A DNA stretch of 64,000 nucleotides from assembly GCA_019614645.1 (NCBI GenBank), contig JABWDB010000038.1:186001-250000 (forward strand). The letters are read 5' to 3'. The notes beneath the pieces are model-generated. The model saw only the letters and a list, made by a program, of their open reading frames with translations, was not told the DNA's origin and did no database searches. The translations under genes were made by a program, and so were the position numbers. Positions 1 through 13,200 of this stretch are shown in pieces. Source of the DNA: Stratiolaelaps scimitus (taxonomy: Eukaryota; Arthropoda; Arachnida; Mesostigmata; Laelapidae). Numbering within the stretch: position 1 is the first letter of the stretch; every line of letters begins with the position of its first letter.

Positions 1-3000
1 ACCGACAAACAAACACCAACAATTAAACCAGAGACTCTGTCGTGATATCGGCGTTTGGCACGCCGCTCCGCCACAGGGCATTCGTATGGGGGGTAATCAA
101 CTCGGTGCTGGGAACAACTGCCAATCTCCGTCTTAGCAACCCACGTGACATCCTAGCTTAGAATGGACGACATTGATTGAACAATGAAACAATAATAGGT
201 TTCACGAAAATGATGAAACCACCGCCATATCATGGCAGACGCTAATAATCTACATCTGCACGCTTGACCTTTATCGAAGGTCTTTGTGGCAGTAGAAACT
301 GCGCATATTCTGTATGTCTACCGAGGACTGTGAGGTATTTCGTTGTAGAAAGAATTTTGCGTAGGCTAGTAGAACAGATCTGCTAAGGTATCGTATCTCT
401 CGTGAAGCGCGAGGCATATCCAACTAAAACGCAACGCTCGTCGAAATATTTGTCCGCCTCTACAACGGTTTTATGGTGACTCAAACCTGTTGTACCTGTT
501 CACATACTCATGTGATCAGAAGTGGGTACGCTCTGACAGAACGCATTTGATACCACTAGTTAAATGGATCGTGGGTTGCAGCGGGGGCGGTAGACTAATT
601 ATCTGACTGGATCTACGAGTGGGCCCACTGTGACAGATTGGCTGCCGGGTTAATTAGCTGTTAGCTGATAATTAGTAGGTCAGTAATAGTGAAGACTTTT
701 AACAGGGCAGACCTTGTAGATTTGATATATACATAATAGACACATAGTACAGAATCAGGATATATAGAGAGATAAATAGATGTACAGATGGATGGACGAT
801 CCGCCAGCCAGCCAAACAAACACCCACCTAGACAATCATCCATCTCGATCTGCACTAGAATCTACCCAAATATGAGACAGGCAAAATGTTTGAACGAGCC
901 CCGAAGGAACTTCGTATGTGCATGTTCTATTAGATTACATTATGTTAGCCCTCCCGGAAGCTGGTCATCTCCAAACCAAACGGGACTTAGTCGATTATTG
1001 TAATGGGTTATCAGTACGACACACCATCAATCACTCAATCACATATGTCTGTCAGTCAGTATGTCGCACCGAAAACACGCCACCGTGAACCGAAAAACGG
1101 CCGAAAACTAGAAGCTCAGCTTGGCTAACATGTCCACCGTTAGTATAGTACTGTTGAAGGAAATCAGCTGGATGTGTATGTACCCACAACCACTCGACAG
1201 GGTGCTGATGCCCGGACTAGTAGGGTGCTGATGCCCGGACTCAATGTTAGCGTTTCTTTGTCTAATAATGTAATTATCATCAGGTTCTCTTATTATTAAG
1301 AAGTATAGTAAAGGATCAGGAGGATAGAAAAGTTAGTACTATTTTGCGAAAGCGTGCGAGCCCAGCGTGCAAACAACACAACGGCTCCCTATAGTAGAGG
1401 AAAAGCCTCTATTCCAACGTGGCATGACCAAGAGAGCTACATCCACAATCCGTTGACCGCCACCCGGCGGCAGATGAAATATTATGACGACAGACTTGTC
1501 TGTCATTAATGCATAAAAAGAAAAAACTCCACAAACTCAAAGATTTCGTCAAGGTTAATTATACAGTCATTTCATAGAGATTTGAGGGCAACGATAGGTT
1601 TACGTCACTACGATCAGTAGTTCGTGTACGTTCGTGAAACAAGATAACGGGTCTTTTCAAGCAACTATTTTCATCATGATTATTATCATTATAATGACTA
1701 TTTGTTGATTGTGGATGCGTCGGCCATATGCCAACGTAGAACGAAGGCCCTTCCCTTCAAGCAATGCGATGCAAAGCGTTAAGGCAAAAGGGGCGAAGAT
1801 ATTTTTATTAAAAGATGAAATTTCTACCTGATCGTATGTACATATATAGAAGAAAATCTATGTAAGTACTATCCTACACACATATATATATACATATGTG
1901 ATTCTTGTAATATAGGAAAGTTGAATTTCTTTCGGCGGTTATTATCGGTAGGTGATTAGTCGTGACTGAGAGACAACAGAGTGGACCTTCGTGTCCAGTT
2001 AATGTAACACCACCACTAGCTAGCCCTCATTAGCGTTAGCACATAGCTGTTAATCGTCATCTTCAGAAAAGTCACGAGGAAAGCGCGAATGCCCAGGTAG
2101 AAACAGATGAGAGCGGTTATATACAGTAATGCAATGAATAGTAGGAGTATAGTTCTTGTTATTGTGGTGGTAACGACGAAATGGACAAACGACAACGTTT
2201 ACAAAAGGTAGCAACCAACCAATCACCCATCACTCGCTCAACCATTTTCACATTTCGAATTTCATATGCTTCATTGTTTCGTCTACTTTCTTATCCATGG
2301 ATAGAAAATTAACGCTGATAATTACGTCGAGGGTATAAACGAGAACTCTAACCAATCCGTTACTAGAGTTACCCATTCGGATTTGCACTTGATTGCCTAG
2401 AGATGACTCAAAGGTCAAGAAGGTGGATATGGACAATTAGACAATATACTGAAATTGATAAGTGCCACCGCTAGCTCAGTATATGGAGCTAGATGGAAAT
2501 ATACGAAATTAGCGGTATTAATGAGGAGGAGAGAAAATTCTCACTAGTTCAATCACGCCTTGACTAACTATAGGAAATAGTGAATTAATATAGGAACAGA
2601 TTGAAAAGTTTGGTTAATAATAAGAACCGATCACCAGTAGAGTTCTGATCTGACAGAGGAAGTAACAAGCGAACGTAAGAAACTGTCGACAATTATACCA
2701 GGTGCGCATTTTGGTATATAGTGATAACATATGTGCTTTTACAGCTGGTCAATGAAAGCTTCTATTTTTCCCGTTTTGTCGTTGTGAGATGAAACGCATC
2801 CATCAGGTTAGCCCGTCTATTAGATCAGTTCTCAGCGGTGTTAATATATGTGTGTGCCAAATTCTTAACCCGTGAAACTGTACATAGCTATCTCAATTCA
2901 CTGTAGTCACTACCTAGCAAGCGGTTCAAGTTACCTAGATTAGATAATGATAGCCATATCCCTTCATAAGTTTGAAACTGTTTAATTAGATGATAATACA

Positions 3001-6000
3001 TACCTTCGTCCCAGTGTGTCAATACTGTATATCAACGAACAAACGAAAATGAAGACGAAAACATGGAAAGACCAAGATCATTATCTGTTAGTAGATAATT
3101 AATACTAAAATAATAATATTAATAAATAATGCTAATAAGGACTAGTTGGATGTGTACGGCCAATTGACGGAAAGACACCTAGACGTAAAATTGGACAAGA
3201 AAAAAGACAGTAACCATGAACCAGGAATGATCCGCTGACGTGCTCTTTAGCCAATTTTTCAGAAATAACGTTTGGTAGAGTGAACAGACATCCTATGGTT
3301 ATGCAACAAACTATTATTTATAAAGATTCGTAGGGTGTTTTAAGTGAGTGGTCGGCCATGGGGATTCCTCAGGCCTGAAAACATCAATATCACCCGACTC
3401 CTATGTGTTTCAACGTAAATTGAAGTTCGAATCGCTACTGCGTGTCTACCAAGTGAGTGTATCTGCTGGTAATAGGATCATCAATTCAATAATAAAATAA
3501 CCTGTTGTTTAGAGACCCCCCCTCATCTAACTAAACCGCCATAAATCGCACATGCAACACAGTATCGAGTTTGTACGTTATCGATTCAATTTACGCACAC
3601 GTACTTTAACTAAGTCGCACTTACCGTAGTAGTCCACAGGTTGACTGGCTGAAAGTTAAAAAATATTCAAATTCAAACGTCAGTAAATACAGGTCAAACT
3701 CATACATCTACGTGATTCTAGATTAGTGGGCACGGATGAAGTGAGTCAAGTAAAATTGACTAGTTCTATGGTATTAACAGATGCACATATGTAATTGCTG
3801 TGGACATTTTACAAATGTGCAGATTTTTTTAAAATATTGTTTATTTATACATTGGCTGATAGCATGCATAGAATTAAATCATTAAGTGGGTAGGAGAGGT
3901 AGCAGTTGTGCGCTCAATGCTGTTATCTTTATGGATGCATTGGAAACTGTTCAGCACTGACATAGCTTGGTAGGGCACTTTGTTCGGACGTGGCGCCACG
4001 AGAAGTAAACAACAACATCAAAGAATCATTCCGCATCTAAAAGAAGTGGGTTTTATGGTTAAGGTGTGAAAATGGCGCTATACAATAATAGCGGTAGGAA
4101 ATTGGCCGGCCGACCAAATATATATATATATATATACATTGCATTCAGCTATTCCCTGTTAACACTGAAGTTTAACAGAAGAAGCTAAACGAGGGGTTTT
4201 TCTTCGTATAACTGACGAGTAAGACTAATGAATACCGCATTATGAATGCTAATATATAAATAGGGTCACTCGAGCATTACGACAAAGGTCAAAGAAGATC
4301 GTCCCTGAGCAGCGAATTAATAGCTCGCGATTGGCAGACTGTAATAGCTGTACCATAGCAGTAACCAGAGGAAGTTCTCATGGTCAGCCTCAGGAAAAAT
4401 GTAAGGTTCGACGCGTCTGCGCCTTTTTGAAGCTAGCAAACCATTGCGAGAGTTAATAGTAACAACTACTTATAATAAAAATGCATTTATTTCTACATGG
4501 TGTTTTTGTAATGTATTCATCTAGAGGTAAGCCCAAGAAAGAACACCACTGAAAACTACAGAATAACTCAGAGAATCAATCAAAACACACAACTGAAAAA
4601 AATCTATGGCGTTCGTTTCATCACCAGCGAAAAATTCCCGAGTTTATACCATGATCCACCATCGTGGAACCATATATACCCATGCATCAAGGATCTTAAG
4701 AACGACGACGAAATACGGATGCACAGGCTCTAAATGGACAACTAATAGGACAACATCACCAACCTTTTCGGCTCTTGCCGCCGTAACTTCCTGTGAAGAC
4801 AAGAAAACACATCAACAAAAAAGGCGTTACACAAAATGCGTAACCGAGAGGAAATTTCAAGAATAGGACACAACTCACTTGAATTCGATAAATAACAATG
4901 TCTTTCAGTATATAAAACAACGCACCCATAATGCTGATAGTGCTGAAGCTTTCAGTAGGACAGAGTCAAGATGTTGTCAACACACATCAATAAAATCATT
5001 ATTGTAATTACAAGGTAACGGGATCTGCATTAAATCACCCAAGATAAAAGTCACTTGACATTGCAAGTTGGTTATCTAAGAAATACTCCCTTCTGTCTCG
5101 CTTTAAACAACAACAATGCAAGGCGAGAGATCTCGCTAATGGGAGAATGTTCCTATTGCAATGACTACTATGGTGTCTAGTCTGGTAGTTCGGATTTAGT
5201 CTTGATGTTGAAAAACGAGGATGTTGAAATCAATACCATGATCATAAAATAATAATCCGTACAAATTGTTATTATATTTAATTGCAAATAACCTCGCAAA
5301 ACGGTTCATACTGTACATCAAAGTGTCTAGGGCACAAATTGGAGTTAAATCGTAGTTTACACTGATACTCAGGTTTGTTTCACTTTGCTCTTCATTCCGT
5401 GACTACCAATGCCCGAACGTGGGAGAACATGCCGGAGGGGATTGGTTGGACCTAGCCGGTTCAATCAAATGCCGAATCAAGCATTCAACCTGAATCATGT
5501 ACTGTAAATAGTAAGCGAACCTTGTATGGAGCAACAGAAGCACATTCTGCATTGATGTTCCAAGCAACACAAGACGCTTCAGTGAATTTAGTCGCTGCTT
5601 ACTGATTGTAATGATAGGCAACGAAGCGTTTTTTTGACATGTTATTTGTAATATTTATATTATTTGCTAACTGAGAATAAGTTGTTTTGGATAGAGCTGA
5701 GATGAATCGACAAAAGTAATGGATCTACAGAATCTATTGTAGCCACTAACGTATAGCGTTTAATGAAGTATCGAACGGGTTTTGTGGTATCTGTGCAAGC
5801 TGGGCAACTTTTATGGATGGGCAAGTCAGTTAGCATGCATGATTTACTCGAATACATATCATTCAACAAGCATAGGTTGCATAATTAACTCTTCTTTGAA
5901 ATCTTTCCAAATGTTTTATTTGTTCGTCCCGAATGGTAGGACGTTCTTACAAAGTGTTCAATGGTGGCTGAAATTAGTTGAGTATACCTTCTCTTTCATT

Positions 6001-6428
6001 TCCTGGTAGAGTTTGTGTGGTCTTCGAGTACATAACACACTCCTTCGGTGGAATATTGCTTTGATTCACTGTCACTACCTGAAGGGCTACATTTTTCCTA
6101 AAATCAAATAGATAACAAATTGACGTTTACCGTTAGTCACCGCCAACTTCATCGATAGAGATTAAGCTACTTTGTCAATACAACGACGTTTATTATATAT
6201 ATATATATATATGTATTATTTTGCCAGAGCACCGATGCTCACCAATTGGATGCTCATTAGTTGCATGCCAACGGCTTCGTTGAGTACTCCCCGAGCAGAA
6301 AAGCATGTGGGCATATGAACCCTTGATAAAATCACACTCAAGTCTCTGACTATGTCAAGATATGAGACGGGGCCAACTAGCCTTCTAGGGGAACGATCTC
6401 TTTCAAATAGCACAATACGGCTACGTAC
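1..6428. other. Probable large intron of the dynein intermediate chain gene; no exon recognised
   Basis: This stretch lies downstream (minus strand) of the second dynein intermediate chain exon, whose donor is at 6428, so it is probably intron. I looked on the minus strand for the conserved blocks that follow in this family (the Lys/Thr-rich TKxTQT segment and the WD repeats) and did not see them. It holds AT-rich unique-looking sequence, short (TA)n runs near 4118-4136 and 6193-6212, and a short tandem duplication near 1198-1240. The open frames here are short and have no recognisable domain. Confidence 0.5.
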
Positions 6429-7945
6429 CTGGCCTTTCTGGTCGGCGTTGCCTGCACAGATGAGGCGATCGAGTGTGTATCGGGGGTATCTCCACCAACG
6501 CCCACCGAGTGCCCTGATCCCCCGACTGCGCTCGATCCCAGGGGCGAATCAGAAACGGGAATACCCAACTCGTTGAGGATGTCGTCCACGTCGGACCGTG
6601 CGGCAACAGAGGAACTGCCATTCTGAAAGTGATTCCAAATCTCACTTTCAATGACTCAAACTACTACAAAATGAACCTCCGAACTAAAATTTTGCTATAT
6701 TTAGTCATAAGGTACTAATCGGACATGTTGTAACACACAAAAATCATTTATCATACAACGGCAAAGAAGTTCCGTCTGCAGTTTAGTCATCATGTTTATG
6801 TCTGATGTGAGAAATAGATAAGTATCCCCAATAGTGATCTCACAAGGAGTCGCAATGGGGTTTCACATATATAGAAAACACCGCTTTTCACTGTCGAAAT
6901 CTATGTCAATTCAACGCTCTTCCATTTACCCAAATTAATTCCCTTCCTTTCTGTGAAAACCGATTACCTCAGCTAGATAGGTATAAGTATGACCTTTTTA
7001 TTATTCGCTTGTTATTTGATGTATCCTCCCTGTAGAATATTATGTTTGACTCTTATAATTTACATAGAAAAGGTCGTTAATTTTGCCAGACAATTTTGCT
7101 TTAGAACCATGCTATAATTAGCTCTCCGATATGTATATATATATATATAGCTCAGCGCTTTTGATACATTTTGTGAAAGTGCATTGCAGTTTGCTTGTCA
7201 ATTTCTGACAAGACACTTGCTCGAGTTTGGGCCTAGCAAATCGCCGAAAACCGAGTTTAAACTGATAAAACAAACATATGTCTCGTGTGCGTCAAACCGT
7301 GCGCTTTTCAATATTGTATTATTCAGCAGTAGCCCTATTGAAAAAGACGTACCTCCTTGTAATTAGGTGAAATTTTAACCATCATAATGAATAAAAGTGA
7401 AATTCTCCCGTGACCATATGATGACTCATAAGGGATTGGTTCATCGCTATTCGGAGCATTCATCCCACCTCCCTCCCTCCCAAACAGTTGCCAGCAAAAG
7501 GTGCAGGGCTTCTACCAACTGTCATTTTGTACATTTGTGATATATCGATATATCCATCATAGTGGGTTGGTACCCTCGATAAAAAGAGACCTTATAACAA
7601 CCTGTATACATGCATACCTAGGTGGTCAGGGATAGTAAATTGACCAGCTGGACGTTCGAAACGACCGTCATAGACCATTGATCATGTCTGGGAAAAATTA
7701 AGAATCAATAAATAGTATCTAGCCACCACCCATCAGGCATTAGCCAGGCTCGATGATGGAATGAACAATGATGTGTGGGTGTCCATCTATCTGCCTGTAC
7801 TAACCTCCGAGGCGGCAGCGGCGGCGGCAGCGGCCTTTGCCTGACGTTCCTTCTCCTCTTTGGCTTTGAGACGTTCATTACGGAGCTGTTCGAGCTTTTG
7901 TCGTTTTTTCTCCAGCTCTGCCCGTCTGGCTTCCATGTTGTTCAT
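6429..7945 (-). CDS. Cytoplasmic dynein 1 intermediate chain, N-terminal two coding exons (gene continues off the left edge)
   Basis: Dynein intermediate chain bridges dynein heavy chain, the light chains and the p150 subunit of dynactin, and so couples the microtubule motor to cargo. Coding exons are 7945-7805 (47 codons, ends in phase 0 before GTTAGT) and 6622-6429 (194 nt, acceptor TTTCAG, donor GTACGT). The first begins MNNMEARRAELEKKRQKLEQ, a charged coiled coil like the start of Dync1i/short wing proteins, and ends in eight Ala. The second holds DVDDILNELGIPVS, matching the family's DEMLSSLGV block, followed by a Ser/Gly-rich stretch and SVQATP. These segments are the known dynactin p150/NudE-binding region. 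The WD-repeat domain is not in the window. The start is the first ATG before the coiled coil; a second Met follows three codons later. Family assignment is by recognition of motifs, not by search. Confidence 0.82.
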
Positions 7946-10252
7946 TTTGGTGTCACTGGTCCAGTACCACCACTACTGCCCACCGTATTCTGACTGCTCC
8001 ACAGTGCGCCACCATTCGCCGTCGAAGCAGCGGCCACAGCCGACGTAGGCCAACCAACCTCTAGGAGAACTCCGAACGGAACGAGGACATCAAAGAACAA
8101 CTGCACTGAATGAAGTGTACGCACTCGTAGACAGACACATGCGAGACGAAAAGGCCATATACACCACCGCACGAATCCACTTGAGAAGCAGCAGCACCAG
8201 CAGCAGCAAGTTGGATAAGAGGTTTCGCTCCACGGTCGCTACCCTCCGAATACGATCGCATTAATTCCCGAGCGGTTCGTAGACCGGCCCAACTCTAACA
8301 TCTGAAAGCGTCTCAAACGTGGCGGGCAGATGGGTCAAAATTCGAATCGTCTGCAAACAGCAATGGCACCAGCCCCAATTCTGATCTCCCGTGGCTCTAT
8401 GACGGACGACTTGCTCTAATTCTTCATTGTCTGTTAACGTCATACGTTACCAGCAGCAGCACCAGCCTCGAGCAAGTTGTTGCTGTCAGTCAGTCGCTAT
8501 AAGCGTTAATGGTACACAACTAAAGAGTACAATCGGGCCAACCCCTCCCTCCTACTGTTTGCCCGGCTATTCGAAGCAGGAACTCAACGTGTCAATATCA
8601 ACATCAATGCATATACGACATTCTGTGAACTTCGTTCTTCTCAAAAGGGTTCGACTGACACCGCCTTATCACCACCACGGTGGGGTCGGCCTCTAACTAG
8701 TTCTTTCCCGAACTCAGTTGACGCATGTCAACGCTAGTTTGGCCGCGGCGCCCTCCCTCGTCAGGTCGTTGTGTAGCGAGTGGTACCACCGCTCTATGGC
8801 CCTGTGTGTTGTCGTATGGGTGTATCATTGTCGACTTGTTTATGTCATGCTGCTGTTCTCGCTACTGCCCGAGTGGCGTTGTGGTAGTAGTAATGGTTTA
8901 TATATTGTGTAGAAATTTGTTGTTGTTGTTGTTATCGACGTCATTTTAAAAAAATACCGGGCCGAAGACTACTGCTACCACTGTTTGGGAAGGCTGTGAG
9001 TCTGCCTTTGTGTGTATGTGTATCTTGTGCCGTAGTGAATAGCGGACGACCGGATTGAACCAAGATCACTGTCATCATCATCAACAACCAGCAGCCACCG
9101 CCGCCGCCGCCGCCGAAGCTTCGGCTGCCCCGCCGACGGACCGCCAATGACAGGATAGGGCTGGACTGGACCGTGGCTGAACAAACACGGACACATTCAA
9201 ACTCTCATAACTAACACTGGCTATTGCTGCTGATGCTGTTGCTGCTTCCGGACGCTGCCGCCCCTTCTTGTTGTTGTTACTGAAGGCTGCTCCTGCCGCC
9301 GTCGCCGCCGCCGCTGCCGCCGTCGCTCACACCAAACGAAGCAACGGGCCAACTAAGAACCACTTATGAATACTATCATAGTACTATGACTGTTTTCAGC
9401 CGCTATAGTGGATGAGTCTCTAGTGACGGCCTGTGTAGGCTGTATGTGCACTCTGGGTGTATCTCCTTGAGACACACAACAAGAAGACGAAGAGGTGTTA
9501 GTGTTGTGGTGGTCATAATAATACTAGCAGCAGTAGTAGTAGTACTACTTGTGTGCACTTGTGAGAAGATTTGTATTTGAAACGAAAAGGTGGTTGTGGT
9601 GGTGCCTATACTTTTGCAACTGCTGTGGGATTGCCCTCGAACAGAGACCGGAACGAACAGTGTTTTGTGCGGCGCTGACGGTGTGCGTTTATGTGCAGTG
9701 TGCTGCACGCTTCTATCCGTGTGTATATGGGTGTGTATGTGTAGCCGAGTGGCCGTTTGCTAATGTGGAAACGAAGGAGCTCTACCGTCTGTCTATCCAG
9801 AGGGAAACTAGGCTGAGAAAAGTGGAAGAAATAGAGAACGAAAAAAAAACGGACTTGTTCGACGAAAGATTAACGTGAGAGTGGGCCGATCTGTCAATGA
9901 AGAAGTGACGACTGAAAATTTGTGTGGTGCTACAGCTGCTAAATCAGTTCAGGGTGTGACAGACACATATACTAATCGAATACATCCTCCCCGCCCGGCT
10001 CGGCTCGGTGTCGACGGCGCTGTACCAAGAAAGCCCGTCGTCGCATAATAGTTGTAGAAAGCGGCTGAGTCTGTGTGCGGCTGTCCGTGGATCTGTAACG
10101 GGGCTGAGGGAGATTTTCCGGACATCACTGCGTTTCGTATCGCAGTTAGATCTCTGTTGGTTTCCGAGTCCTCCTTCTAGAGCCGGCTGCTGTCGCTGCC
10201 GGGAGTGCGGGAGCTGCTGCAGCCGGATTGAGCGAGCGACGGCGCCACGAAT
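7946..10252. promoter_or_regulatory. Divergent 5' region between dynein intermediate chain and RanBP3
   Basis: About 2.3 kb separates the two start codons, which point away from each other. The region is richer in G+C than its surroundings and has many CAG/CTG, GCC and GTT trinucleotide runs (for example 8452-8480, 9094-9120, 9222-9330), as is common for arthropod 5' UTR and promoter DNA. The long open frames in it on both strands overlap each other and are low-complexity, so I treat them as chance. At least part must be 5' UTR of both genes; the transcription starts cannot be placed from sequence alone. Confidence 0.5.
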
Positions 10253-13200
10253 ATGGCGGACAATGGTAAGTGTAGTAAGAAATCTCGCCGATAGAGAAGG
10301 CAACGAAGAGCTAACCACCTCATCGCTAAGAGAATAACATTTGCAGAAGATCAACAAGAAAAAGCAGTAGTCGTAGTGGTAGAGGTAAAAGTACTCGGTC
10401 TTCCACAACGGATCAAAATCTAGTCATTGCAGACAGCGTAAACGGGCTACTCAAGCTGGTTGGTTGGTGAATCAGGCTTAATGTTCATAGGTAGATACGG
10501 CTACTGAGAATTCTGTGTGCTGACACTAAGAAAGTTCGATCCGGCTATAATTTGTACGTATCAAAGATTCAAGTCATCGAAGAGTGTAATGCATGTGACG
10601 GGTGCGTCTCATAGGAACGCACAAAATGATTCTATCCAAGGTGAGGGAAACAAATAAATAATGATTTTCGTTCAAGCTGAATTCGCTTACAGTTGTATTT
10701 TAGGTGGCCGGTTTCTTGTTGATGTACATCCTTTGCGAGTGGCGGGTACTCCGTGAAGAGCGTTAAAGGCTCTTAGTAATTTGTCGACTTGGATCTGCCG
10801 TCCTCGGCAGTTAACAACATGGACATGGTCCCATAGTTTATTTTTAGTTTATTTAGTATTTATGTTTATTTATACTTCACTGGATACGTTCTCGCAAGTG
10901 AATGATGATTCTCAATGCTCAAGCATAATATCAATGCTGGGTGGCTCCATTCAAAGCTTGGAGAGCCATGGCCGTGTGCTTTAATTCGTATTCGCTTCCA
11001 GCGATTTCATAATAATAACACCACTGGAGCTTCATGGAATTCGATTCGTCATGATTTTGAGGACGTCGGACATAATCAATCAGCCAAGGCAGTGTGGACT
11101 GCAGATTGGACTTCGAGTTCATTATATTGGCAGACTATGACCTATCTACTATCTCGATCAGCCAATTCTTTGGCCTTTGTATGCTAATACAAATCTTCTA
11201 ACGCCAGCAAACGAAACACTTGTGGATGAAGATTGACAGTCACCATAGTGATGCAAATTTTCATACAGGTTTATATGGACTGCAAAATTTTGTCCTGCCT
11301 AGATTATGATTGCTAAATATAGATGTATATTTGTATACCGATGATATTAAACTTTGCTCATAAAAGCGTAAAATTCCTTCCCAGCACTAAATGTATAATA
11401 GCTGCAGCATCTAGGATGGTGTCGTATTGAATTACATTATTAATTATCTCAGAGGTAACTTCACAGTTCTTGAGTTTGTATGTCATCTGATGCCACAAAG
11501 TGGGACTACAGCAGTATTATTGATGGCGGAAGTTCACTATGCTCGAGGAAACGGTCACTTCCTTCCTTTATAGTTCTTTCCTATACTTGGTAGACACTCG
11601 ATAGAAATGTGCTTATTAAAACCAAGGACTCTTATTACCACTGTGTATTTTTTAAAAACTATGAGACATATACATGAGGTGCTTACCTTTATTAACAGAA
11701 TCAAATCGAAAATCAAACACCGGTTTTATGAGAGTGTTTGAGAAGGGTGGATGTCATCGCTTTTAGCCAAGCGAACACATTCGAATTATTAGCAGAGGCG
11801 CTTACAAGCACATGTGGGCTAATTGCAAAGATGTACCTACACGACAATAGCTTTTGTATGCACCTCTGTATTTCTTCATGACACCGTTTTCTCCTATTGT
11901 TCCTTACAGGTACGCTCGGAAGCCGAAATCCATTCGCGATCAAAGCCACGACGCTGACTAGAGGCGAAGACTCCGGCAATAGAGGTGTGTATGCCACTAC
12001 AGCCGATTAGTGTACTGACTACAAGCATGCGATGGTGAAACCACACATGTCAGCTGGGGGACAGCGTTGGCTGATTTGCAGATTTTCTAAACACAACATT
12101 TTATAATTTTCGACCGATTTTTGTTTTTTTTGGACCGAAAGGCCTGGCTTAGCTCTATATTGAAATGAAATTATTATTCGTAACTTTAAAATTTTCATCG
12201 AGAATTTTACGTAACAATCGATTGTAAGCTTAATTGCATAATATTTGCATAGCGCAATTTATAAATAATTCGATTCATCATCTGGCGCCTTTACAGCGTT
12301 CATGTGGAGAAGCGCATAGTGGAATCGAATATTGTTCTATTACGTTAACAATTTAGTTGTTATAATTAGCCTATATGACTAGAACCGCATTGGCTTCATT
12401 AATAAAATAACATTGCTGGCACATGCTATCAGATAGCTCGGGTTAGACAATAGCTGGTTGGTTTATTTTGCAAAGCATACACATCACCTTCAGTATCTGG
12501 GGTGAACGATAAGATAAAGATAAATAGATAAGATAGATAAATGTATAAATACCTTGTATGGGATCACATGACGATGAGCAAAAAGGGAGAGATTCATTAT
12601 ATTTGTCCGCAGTGTATGTTGTTTTATGAAAGTGGTCTACAATTGTTTGTGAGATAACTGTGAACATCACTAGCGTGGCTTAGCATCTGGTCAATCCAGC
12701 AGTCGATGTTTGAATCTTGACGCATGGCTTGGAGAGAGAAAGAGAGAGTGAGAGAGAGGTCCCGTGCAATTTAAAGAAATCCCCGCAAAGGCAGATTTCC
12801 GGGGTTCATTAATCAACTCAGATGTATTGAACGCAAGCTATTGCCAGGGAGTTTATAAGCAACCAGAAATCTGAGTTTAGCAGGATGTATTGAGGTGCAC
12901 TCGAGCTTTTCGTCGCTCTCTTCCAGAAATTCTTCAAAGATCGACTGCTGAATCAGCCAGATACTAAACCGTGTTGTCCTCAATTATCTCAGCGTGTCGA
13001 ATAAACCCGAACGACAGCCTACTAACTATCTACCTTCGAGTTCGATACCCGATTTGACGTTCTGTCATTGTTCGTAGACGTCCTGCTTCGGCTCACCGTA
13101 CAGCAGGGGTTAGCCAGCGTATTAATCTAGTTTCACCATCCATTGACTCGCAGTATACTCGAATACCCCATCTATTATAACTATTTTGAGGATTACGGAA

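Noticed and set aside
9944..10408. Minus-strand 154-codon open frame overlapping RanBP3 exon 1
   Set aside because: It overlaps the RanBP3 5' UTR and start in antisense and other long low-complexity frames on the plus strand; no domain seen. GC-rich sequence gives long chance frames.
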